A DNA stretch of 64,000 nt, taken from NCBI GenBank assembly GCA_022410635.1, contig JAJVDF010000466.1, positions 166,533 through 230,532 of the forward strand, in the 5' to 3' direction. The notes beneath the pieces were generated by a model. It saw only the letters and a program-made list of their open reading frames with translations, searched no databases and was not told where the DNA came from. Positions 9,684-21,600 of the stretch are shown here, piece by piece. Position 1 is the stretch's first letter, and each line of letters opens with the position of its first letter. The translations under genes and the position numbers were made by a program. This DNA is from Tretioscincus oriximinensis. Lineage: Eukaryota; Chordata; Lepidosauria; Squamata; Gymnophthalmidae.

Positions 9684-12600
9684 GTGAGTTGTAGTTATAC
9701 CTTTCAAAATTTAATAATGAATTTAGTTGTCTTTTTAGGCCCATCAAAATCTGTGCAACGAAGTAAAATTCAGCATTGCTCATTTCATGTTTCAATGTTT
9801 TTAAAAAGGAGACCTACTTTTTGATTATTATAATTAGAATAAGCAAAGTTCAAAATGTCATCAAACTGTCTCTGTGCATAATTCGTTTTGATTTCTATTT
9901 TCCTACAATAGGGAATCATAAACCAATATTTCTTGTTGTCACCTTTGAATAACTAAAAGCTATTTTTGAAGCAGTTTATAAATTTACCAATTTGCATTGC
10001 ATGTGTGGTCTCTGCTTCTATACAGCATGCCATAAGATTTCAGTCCCTTTTAAAAACTTCACATAACTTATTTTTTCTGCTTATAACAGTCCTCAAGAAT
10101 TATAGTATAACATAATACTAAAATGGAAAAATAATTAAAAATTTAAACTATTAACAGTAAAGGTGAATCATATCTTCCTTTTAGAACATGGGGAGTAAAA
10201 GAAGGGAATTCTCAAAACTGATGGTATGGTCACCTGTATGGATACAGTTTGCTTGGCAAGGAGATGGTTGGCCTTCCTACCTTCTAGAGGCTTACTTGGG
10301 TCAAACATGTGATCCTTTGATTTTCCAAAGNTTATTTAGAACCATGGACAATGGTTTAGAATTCTTGGATGTTGATGTAGGATAGATGCAGGTATTGCAA
10401 ACACATTTCTCAGAAATGAATATTTCTGTTAGGAGATTTATTAGAATGGCAGCACCTGATCACAACTGTGCTATTAAAATTGCCTTCAGTCATGAAGAGC
10501 AGGACTAAATCAGGGTTGGGGGAACCCTACATGTTTTTCTTGTTTGATTCCAGTTCAAAACCAGTGTTTGGGGTTTTCAGTCCAGTTTTTCTGGAATGAA
10601 GATAGTTTAAAAGCCATCTTCAGGTCCAATCAAAATTTTATGACAAAGNGTTTTTTTAATAGTTAGTTTTGCTGTACAGACCTATTACTGATTATAAGCT
10701 TACCATACAGTATTTATGCATACATAAATTTTGTTCATCATAAATTATTTATTTAATTGGTATAGGAAAGCCACTTGCTAAGATCATGTAGTCTTTGGTG
10801 GATTCTGAAGATTTGTCTGTGTTTAAATTATCCTGGATAACTTTTACTTTTATCATTATATTTTAACAGTTGTAAGACATGATGTAAAAAGAGTTCTATA
10901 ACAAAACACCAGCATTACAAACAATGGAATCAGACCTTGATGAAGTTAAAATATTTTGTAGCANATAGGGTCTTTTCGTACTTTGACTGAGGAATAGAAA
11001 TAAATTAAGAAAATAAAACAATAGAACATTCACATTGTTAATTACTTCACTGTACCCAGTCATTCCATAAGCATTCTTAAATGTAAACCTTGTATGCACT
11101 CGCCAAGCTAAAGTAGTATTAGTAAATGTGTTTGGTCTGTATTAGCTACAGCACCATTAACCAAGGTCGGAANCATTAGACTTGAATAAATGGCCCAAAA
11201 TGCACTGGGCGTTCTATCCCAGAAAGGATTCTAAGCGGACATGCTATCTTTGTGTTATTCTGGGTTAGCACAGCTGTGCTACAATACAGATTTGACATAT
11301 GCCCCTTCCAAGCATGCCCACGTTCACTAAGATCCAGTCTACTTATGAATGAACCACGGGTTAATGCAGAACAGATAACACAGTATGAATATAGTATTAA
11401 TTAAAGTGGTTTACTACTGTTCTGGATTAAAGGGTTCTTACTACGAATTTAATCCAGATTATTACTAGTCCCATGCAGGTGGCATGGGCTAATGGACTCC
11501 TTAAACCAGATTATTAGGTCTAGAATGTATATAAAGAGTCAAACCTTGAACCTAACTTGCATGGATTGCATTTAAAGTGGTCCACAGTCTTTCCTGCACT
11601 GGGAAAACATTTCTGCAGAAGGATGAGTGCTGTATTTTAGCGTTTTTGTTCAACATGTCACATGGCATGTTTTCATTTATTTGCAGTGAGTGGGGGCAGC
11701 CAGGCATGTAGAACACAGAGAGGCTAGTAAATACAGCCTTTGCACTTTCTGATGCTGTCCTAGGAATAGGAATGCTTCTGCCAGGAGGAGTTTGAAAGGC
11801 AGGAAACATTCTCCCCAGTCAGTGGATTAGAATGGTTCCCAGAGACCGTTCTCTGAAGGTAAGTGCTAAAAAGACTCTGAAAATACTTGCAAGGATATTC
11901 TTCAACATGGGGCCATACAGATTACAGTACCAGGACGTAAGATGTTACTTGATTTTTGGCAATTGGTTTAATAATATTTTTTGTGTTTTGTTCTTTAGCA
12001 TGTATTCAGAAGTATGGTTCACCATATACCAGAAGCCCAGATTTCCATACATGTGTGCATAGTAAGCATTTTTCATATTTCTATGTTACAAATACCGCAT
12101 CATTGGTTTTTCTGTTTTTTTCCCTCTTTTGGTCTGACATGGGCAAAGAGTCATTTCAATCTACATTCATCTCCATTCCTAATNAACCTAAGACACTTAT
12201 TTGGTTTCATTTGAGAAAAGAATAGCTGTATTCAGGCTCCATAGGAAGCAGGTGCAGAGAAACAGAAGTGTGGAAAATTTACTCAGAGCAGGAGTTGCAA
12301 TGATATTGGTTACAACTGGTTTTTTCAGTGGATTAAACTTTTGGGGTTGGCTATCAAATCTAGCCAGTTTGACTAAACACCTTAATGAACTTCAGTGCTT
12401 AGCGATTTGGACTTAATTGACCAAGGCCAGAGCCCTGTGTGTTAATCATTGCTACTTATATCTGATGTTTATTCTGTAAGCATAAGATGTGTGCAGGAGT
12501 TCTGCCTTGAATGTGAAGGCAGGGCCTATTTTGGGTGTATGACGCCCCTAGGCAGTAATTTTTTTGNTGCATCCCCTCTCCCCACTGGGAGTTTTCCAGC

Positions 12601-15600
12601 AGAAAATGTTTTTTTAAAGCAATTTTGTTTTTTGCCTTTAGAATCTGGCCCTGGTTGTCAGAACCTCCTAGTAGTGCTGCTGTGAATTAAAATAAATATA
12701 AGTATATATATTTTAATAATAATAATTTTTTTNAAAAAAAATATTTATTTTTGTGCGGGGGTTGCCTTTAGGAGCTGTCAGTGGTTGCCAGAACCCCCTA
12801 GAAGAGCTGCTGTGAATTTGTTTTGAAAAAACATTTTNNAAAAAAAATAATTTTAAAAAAAGATTATTTTATTTTTACTGGGGGAGGAAGCCACACCCCT
12901 GTCCAGACCTGTTTTTCACCCCTCTCTCTGGGATAATAAAGTGAGTAAAAAGAAATACAAACCTTAAAATAGGCAAACGCCACACTGCCCCCCCCCCCCA
13001 GTTTTGCTGTTCTGGGCTGCAGCCCCTGTTGCCCTCCCCCTAAATGCGGGTCTGTGTGAAGGTGAGTTAAGAATATATTCAAAATGGATCATTACAATGC
13101 AGTTAAGCAAGAAAGAGCCTTTTCCATGTAGGTTGTCTCTACTCTAAGGAGATTTGCACCTGATACTTTTCAGTTTACTGTGGTTTAGTACAATGTGGTT
13201 GAACTGATTTATTCCTATGCTGAAATCATTGAGCCCTGTAAGCTTGGGTCATCTTTGTAGTCGTAGCATTATTCTGAATTGTTGCATTTGTTAAGAAAGA
13301 AATGAATCATGATTTCTTCTGTTCTTCGGAAGGATATGTATGCTTAATGACCCAACAAAATAGAAACAAAATATTGCTATGGAACAAGCTTCTCAACAGA
13401 TAAGAATGTTTCTCCCAACATCCATGGTGGCTAGAAAGCTTGTGCCAGCTTTGAAACTGGTGTGTGTTTATGGCCTGAAGGCCAGGAAAGAACATTCTTG
13501 GTTTTCAGAGCTCCAGGGAAGGAGTATTTTATGTCTTATTCCACTGCTGAAATCTGTGCTATTCTAGACTATAGTAGTTGCTGTCTCCATGCCCCCATGG
13601 TCTTATATGTCAGCCTAGTAGACCATCAGACTTTGACATCAAGGTTTATCAATAGACTGTAATACTAGTTGGAGTCCCCTATCCCATTCTATGGTAGAGT
13701 CCTATGACTTGTACTAGGATTAAGTGGGCCGTACCTTTCCTACACCAATATGCAAAAGGGAAGCTGCCAAACTCTTCTGTAAGAATATGCATGGAAAGTG
13801 CTATTATTTCAACAAATCATAGTTAGTTAGCTCTGGATAAATGGCAAGCTATTNTGAATAAAAAATAAAGTACACAGTTCCAAAATTCTCTTCTTGATAA
13901 AGTATAAATGGCATGCTTTTCTTCATTCTTGTAATGCTAAATTGTGGCTTAATATGGTATTGGAACCAGACCATTGTTCTCTGAAGTTATAAAGAACTTT
14001 TTATACTTAATTACCATTATGCTTTTGCATTGCTGCTTCACACACACACCCCAAATGGAAAAAAGATACCTGTTAGCACTTTCATCTTCTATCTATGCAC
14101 TGAAGTTAGGAGTCACTAATCATATAAGCAGTTTAATTTTGGCATAGATCTGAGGAAGGAGGAGCACACATATCTTTAACTGAGGAGAGGGCTCCACCCT
14201 GCCACAGTTGGTTGTTTTATGTACTGTGCCTTATTCTGCTCCAGCACTAACCTACAAACGGCAAGACTCTATTCTAAGATATATCCCAGAATAAGATCCA
14301 GTATGGAAGGAGCTGAGAATAGATTATTAAAACTGCCTAAAACACCCACTTTAGGCAGAAAATGCAAGTGTATTTTTAAGAGAAGACAGCAATTAGAGGA
14401 AGGTTCAAAGGGAAACTGTTCTCAAGAACGACATTGTTTCAAGAAGNGTTATGATAGGCTGTGTTCTTCTTGTGAGGGGGTGGGGGGAATGAGCACGCAA
14501 GCAGTTAGCCTGTGGACTGGCTGCATCCATTTTCTATTTATCCTAAATTAATGGAACCAACATGTTGCATTATGGTAATGCAATGGGCTTTAGCCCTTCC
14601 TCCCCTTTGTTCCCATCCATGCCTCTTCCTGTCTTGCCCCTCTCATCCCCCTTTCACTTGCTTCTTCTTGTTTCGTTCCTTCTTTCTTTCTACTTTCCTT
14701 TTCCTTCTTTATTTTTTCTTCTTTATCTTTCCTCCTTCCTTTCCAGCTTTCATCCATTCCTTCCTTTGGTCTTCCTTACCTTCCTTCCTCCCCCCCCCCC
14801 CCCACTACTGATCCCAGTACTGAACCCTGGTGTATTCCACTTCTCTCATCTTTCCACATAGAGCACTGTCCATTTTTTACTTCCATCTGTTTTCTTCATT
14901 TGGAGCAGTTTCCACCCCAGGGCTCTGGTCATTGGAGGCTGCCAAAGTTTCGAGTCCTGCCATTGGTCGTTATACCTCGGAATATTGAACTCTCCAATGT
15001 GCCTTTTATTATATGTATAGATAATATATGCAGCGCAGCTTCTGAGTGGAGTTCGCTCAGAAAACCGTTGCAAGTGTAACCTGCATTGCCAACATTTTGC
15101 CATTTCTATGCTTAAGTTGGATAGCATCCACTTTGATTTGTTTTGCTGTTTTCCAAACCGCTTCTTTCCCCNCAGTCAGAACGCAGCCACGGTGGACTTT
15201 TCTTTGGTAACAGAAAACAGGCAGGAGCTCCCTGCAAAGATCAATTAAGGAGTCGGTTGACTTGTGTGAGGGAAGGGGGAAGGAAGCAAATGAAAAAATG
15301 GGATTAGACAAACTCTTCATATACTGCTGATTTTTTTCCTCATATTTTTCCTCTTCAGCTACAAGCAACCCTACACGAATTAGAAGTAGTTTACTTTAAT
15401 TCAGTAAGTTATACAAGCAGCTTGGAAGGCTTCAAGTAATTTTATTGGTTTCAGCTTGGCATTCATTTAGTGCACAGGTTTTTAGAATTGCATCTTGCCT
15501 TATTTTGCTTTGGGTAAATGTAATAAATATAAATGCAGCAAGATTTTCACTAAAAGATATACAGCCAGCAACCAACAAAGCTTTTAAGATGAGAACACAT

Positions 15601-18600
15601 TGGAAGTGCAGCAGATACTTAAGGAAGCTAGCAGATGTGGCAGCAACTTTAGATTTATAAATAAACCCTTGACAATATTAAGTGAAAAACCATTCACTCA
15701 GCATAAAGTAATCCCTTTTACTTGCGATTTGTGGCTACTGGTAACTGGGGTATCCTGTGGTAACTAGAGTGTCTTTAGGATAATCTTCCATCCCAAAATA
15801 TAGACACTCCATCATCTTCTGCTGCCCTTTTTGTTTCTGATTTTGTCATTGCCCGGTAGCACAGATTGGGCTTTATGAGGGAAAGCTGTGGACACATTAG
15901 CAGGCAGAAGAAACATGTGTTTTCATATATTAACCAGGCAGTGCATTACTGACTCAGTTTCCAAGGCTGTAATATTGATGTGGATAAACATCTGTTACAT
16001 TTAGACTGGCTTTTTAATAAGCCCACAATCTTGCCTTTAATCTAAGCGAAAATGTATTTGCCTCCTTCCCGATCTTTTTCTATTTTTGCATATTGATCAC
16101 AATTAATTGTTTCAGATCTTCAAACTAAAGACACAAAGACAACAAGCGCAGATACACAAAAGTGTGTTATTGACATACTCATATGTGATGCAGTGGTTAG
16201 AGTGTGGAACTCTTATATGGTAGTCTCCCGNTTCGATTCCCCACTCCTCCATGAAGCCAGCTGGGTGACCTTGGGCCAGTCACAGTTCTTTGAACTCTCT
16301 CAGCCCCACCTACTCCACAGGGTGTCTGTTGTGGANAAAGCAACAAAACNCTAAGTNCGCCACCCTATGGTAGGCCGCCCTGAGACCTCCAGGTATAGGG
16401 CNGGATACAAGTACAAATAAATAAATAAAATATCGACACGCATAGAGAAATGGACGCAATTTCATTAATAGATCATCTACAGTAGANCCCTCTTTTCTGC
16501 ATGCTGGCAATGTCTAAGAGAGGCCCTGGAAAAAGTNGCCAACATGTATAAGAGGGGCTTCAAGTAGGTTTGCTGGTCTGGCATTCCATGTAAAATAATC
16601 TATGTTTATGGAGAGCGTCTAATAGGCTCAATATGCACAAGGCCTCATTATGTTCCAGAAAAGGATCTNAGGGGACTGTTGTCCACATGCCATTCTTGGC
16701 TAGCACANAATTCTACCATTGCCTTCAAATTCAGAGTGTAATACAGACTGCACAGCATGTCCCATAAACCCCTTTCTAGAATGGAATNAAGCCTAATTTG
16801 TTCTCAGTGACTTTCTGTCCACTAGATGTTGGCCTGAACTTTGAGTGAACACTCTTTTATACTTTTGCATTGTTTTATCCATTCTGGCTTTTGTGTGCTT
16901 TTATATATATATTCTCCACAGTTATGGACTCTAGCTTGTCNGTATGACTGCAATAAACTGTTTACAGTTCTGTTGGACAAGCAACTTTTTGGTTCTCTTT
17001 TCGTTTGAGAATTTTCATTGACTTGGCTAGTTCATTTTGAGCCATAGTTTGTACGGTAGCCCCCGACTTTATGAGCTGACTGGGACCCAATTTTTGCTTG
17101 TAAAGTAAGAAGGCAATAGAAATAATACCTTTTTGAGCACTCAGCTTAAGTATAGCCTAAAGTTGAGTTCTTGTAAAGATGTTAACTCATAAACTAGGAG
17201 TTTGTAAAACAAGATTTATCTGTATATTAGTTTTGAATAGGTCTGTGATTCAGATGTGAAAGAATGACAGCTCATACAATGCAGCTGAGAACAAGGCATC
17301 CTAGCTTTATTTGTGCAATAGAGGTTGATCTTGATTTGAAAATGCAAACAGTTATCACAGCAGGGATTTGTTTTCATGCAGCCATTGAACACACAACCAG
17401 AGTAGCTGAGATGACTAGAATTTGCTTGCTGACTCATGAGTGAGTTCATTTGAGAAAGTAAACTGTATTTTAGGGTCATGAATGTAAAACAAGAAGAAGA
17501 CAATGTAAACTATTTGTTAGAAGAAATATTGGAAAATAGAACAGAAAAGGCAAGGGCGTTGACTGTCCCAAGTTCTGTAAGCTGTATTTTTTACTTAAGC
17601 TGTATCCCCCCACATCATTTATTCCACTATAACTGCATATATTCTGCAATAAAGAAGAAAAAGAAGAATTGGGTTCTTATACCCCGCTTTTCTCACCTTT
17701 CAAAGGGATTCAAAGNGGCTTACAAGAGTATTTTTGCCCGAAGGCTTACATTCTATCTTCCCCACCAGGCTGTGGAGGTTCCCATGTATCTACTTGCAGT
17801 CAGTTGCAATTTCTTGGAATTCNTGCTTTCGAATAAAGCACTGTGGGGACGGATTTGTTCCAGAATATCCATGCTTTAATGTGGAATAACAAGTTATAGT
17901 AGAATAAATAAGTGATGTAGGGATGCAGCCTTAGAGAACATTGACAAAGTACAGCTTAAAAGAAAAGCAGTGATTGAGTACTGAAAACTAGGTGCTAAAG
18001 GTATCTGATTAGCAGGAGGATAAATAACAAGTAGATTATAACCACGAGAATGTCCAACTTCTTTGTACCTCAGGCCTTGGTCACACATGTCACGTGCACA
18101 CATATCTTCAGTCCTAGAGAACTGGGTTAAACCTGCTCCCTAGTATATACTACTAATTTTGATTGTTTGGAAAACTGACCTATAACTCAGATGTCTGAAT
18201 TAGAATAGCTTCATACAGTGCCTTGCAAAAGTATTCATACCCCTTGAATCTTCCCACATTTTTTCATGTTACCTTGAATTCTTAAATGCATTTTATTTGG
18301 ATTTTATGTGATGGACAAACACAAAATAATTGTGAATAGAAAATGATACATGGTTTTCAAAATTCTGTAAAAATAAAGAACTGGGAAGTGCGGCATGCAT
18401 TTGTATTCATTCCCTGGGTCAATACTTTGTAGGATCACCTTTAGCTGCAATTATAGCTGCAGGTCTTTTAGGGTATGTCTCTACCAGCTTTGCACATCTA
18501 GAGGCTACAATGTTTGGACATTCTGCTTTTCACAATAGCTCAAACTCAGTCAGATTGAATGGAGAGCATATACAAACAGAATTTTTTTGTACAAAATTTT

Positions 18601-21600
18601 CAAGACTTGCCACAGATTCTAAATGGGATTGAGGTCTGGACTCCAACTAATGCATGAATATGCTTTGATCTGAACCATGTCATTGTTGCTTTGGCTATTT
18701 AGAGTCTTTGTCCTGCTGGAAGGTGAACCTCTTTCGCCAGTCTCAAGTATTTTACAGCCTTGAGGATTGCCCCATCCATCTTCTCATCTAATCTGACCAG
18801 CTTCCCTGACCCTGTAGAAGAAAAGCATCCCCACAGCATGATGCTTCCACCACCATGTACAGTGTGATGTGCCGTGTTAGTTTCCTACCACAAACAGTGC
18901 TTTGCACTCAGGCCAAAAAACTTCAACTTTGGTCTCATCTGACNTGAGCACCTTCTTCCACATGTTTGTAGTGTCCTCTACATGGCTTGTGGCAAATNGC
19001 AAATGGGAATTCTTATGTGTTGCTCTAAGAAATGGCTTCCTTCTTGCTACTCTCTCATAAAGGCCNGATTTGTGGAGTACAAGACTAATAGTTGTCCTAG
19101 GACAGATTCTACCAGCTTCTACAACATTTTCTTCTATCTGTGCTAGACCAGTCATTTGCGGGATGCCCTGTATTGTCACACTGACAGAGCAATTGATGAT
19201 TATGTCTGGCTGTAAATCATGCTGGAGGGGAGGTTCTGGTGACACAGTGGATAGACCCCAGAAGAGTTTGTTGCTTTAGCAGTCGACTGTTTCCACCAGC
19301 AAAGCTTCAGCTCGTCACCTGAGCAAGGCTTCAGTTATTGGAGATAAATTATTGAAGAGGTTGTAAATTATTCTCCAAGCAAACTTGTTACTGCAGCTGC
19401 CACATGAAATTCATCCCTGTTTGTTTAGTTTACATTTGCAGTGCAAAAGGTGAGAGAGGTCAATTTTTAATTTTAATTTTTCTGACACCTATTTTTTTCC
19501 TAGAGTGGCAACACTCAGCTGTAATAAAGTAAGTTGTGTTTAGGGTTGTTGTTTTTAAAATCCTGTTAACAAGATCATAATATTTACAAATATTATGATC
19601 TTGTTAACAGGATTTTACTCAGGAAGTCGTCTGCAAGCGTTTTCTGCAGAACTAGTTTGTCTAGCACATTTTAGTGTGTGTTTTATGGTTCTCTTTCATT
19701 TTGGCTTCATGTCACATGGAATACTCTGTCTGAAAGGATGAAGAAACAATACTGTAGAAATTATCAGACAAAGTTTTATGAACTTACTGATTAAGGTCCT
19801 ATTCTGGGTCTGCATATCTGTACATTAATGTGGATTAAGGAGAAACACTCCCCTGTTGGCATTACGTTATGTCTGGGAAATCCATAGCTTTGACTATTTG
19901 TAACATTGTTGACCATTCTGATTATATATATGATAAGCAGGCACATCTATGCAAATCTCCACAGTTGAGCAAAACAAAAGTGTGTATTGGTTGATGTCTT
20001 TAGTGCTTCATAGTGTTGGTACATAAGACACACATTATATCCTGCATTTCAAATGCCAATCTTAACACCAAGGTATTCAATTTGTTTGGGGAAGTTTGTC
20101 TCCTTGGGCAAATAGTTGTTCAGTTTCCACTGTGTGTAAGGAGTATGAGTTTCTTATAGGCAGTGGGAGCATAAATCCAAAGAAATTTGCTTCTTGAGTC
20201 TCTTGGGCTCTTTGTTATTTCTTCTTCATCTGTGTAATTTGCAAGTATTTTTCTTATATCAAGAGAAATAGAAGCCGTTTCTATACAATGCCTATCTTTG
20301 CTTCTCAGTTGATGCTCCTTTTAGCATTCTTTTAGGTCTTTTTGCTGTTATACACCAAACGACTGAGCAACACCACATACTCTTCGTGGTTTCAAATTTT
20401 TATTCTTCCCTTGGAGCCTTGTCCTCAATTTTCTAGACNTCAGGATAAAACAAATAGCACTGTTATCTTTCTCTTGTAGAAGATAGACACATGCCATTCC
20501 TTAAGAATTAGGCATTCCATTGACATTTTTTAAGGGACAGAATGCTCTTCTCTGATGCAAGATAAGCCCTTATCACTGCAGGAGGGANTCCTAAAGTACT
20601 TTTCAGTTAAGCATGGTAATAAATTGACCTCCTTCATAAGATACAAGCCATTCCTCTAAAACAAAGGCAGGAGATGCTTGGGGACCTCCAAACATTATAT
20701 CACACCCTCGCTGCCAGTAGGATCCCTAGCTGCTGAAGAACATAGAGGCATAAAATAGAGAATCAATTTGGTGTAGTGGTTGAGTGTTGGACTCTTACCT
20801 GGTAGTCTCCCGGTTCGATTCCCCACTCCTCCATGAAAGCCAGCTGGATTACCTTGGGCCAGTTGCAGTTCTTTGAACTCTCTCAGCCTCACCTACTCCA
20901 CCAGGTGTATGTTGTGGAGAAAGCAACAAAAGCTATGATTGGCCACCCTGAGACCTTCAGGTATAGGGCGAGATACATGTACAAATAATATATAAATAAC
21001 TTGAGACAGTCTAGACATCTGAAGCTCGTGCAAGTGGGTCACAGTGATTGGAGTGAATAGCGCATCTACTTCTCCAAACCACTAATTCCTAAGCATTCCC
21101 TCCTGCTATACACCACTAGAGGGGCACCACTGTACAGCAGTCCACCAACGTTCTAGAGCAGTGGGAGCGATCTCAGGAGAAGAGTGGACATTGGGCAGCA
21201 GTCTTCTGGTCTCTGGATGATGTGTCGCCTGCCTCCTATATGGAGATGTCATGGCACATTCAGGGCACAGTTCTAAATGTTTTTTACATGGTGGCCTGTA
21301 CCTGCAAAGAGAGTAGAGATGGAAACTAGGGTAGGGGTATCACATGGAAACAGAAATAGGAGTTTGCAGCTTTAATGGATACGGAAGTGAAGGATTTCTA
21401 CCAGGTGTAGCTTATAATGCCTGCAGCACCTTGGGAGAAAATAACACCCATTAAAGCTGGAAACACCTATCCTGGTTCTTATGTAGTAACCCTAAACTAG
21501 AGTAAAGACCCTGGCAAAATGGAAATCTTTTGAGTAGCTCCCAACCCACTAAACTTTGTGGTCCAGGTAGGGGATTTGAGTATAATTAAGAATGAGAAGA

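Noticed and set aside
14512..14861. Two overlapping open frames, Phe/Leu/Pro/Ser-rich
   Set aside because: Same pyrimidine tract on the other strand; shadows of the repeat.
15057..15368. 103-codon minus-strand frame next to the RT-like repeat
   Set aside because: Not similar to RT, and not shared with the other copy of the repeat; chance frame.
17478..17879. 133-codon open frame
   Set aside because: Its second half is the reverse of a SINE; no family resemblance in the first half and no splice context.
20766..20840. tRNA gene
   Set aside because: A and B boxes are present but the acceptor stem and anticodon arm do not form; the same head recurs with SINE bodies, so it is a SINE.
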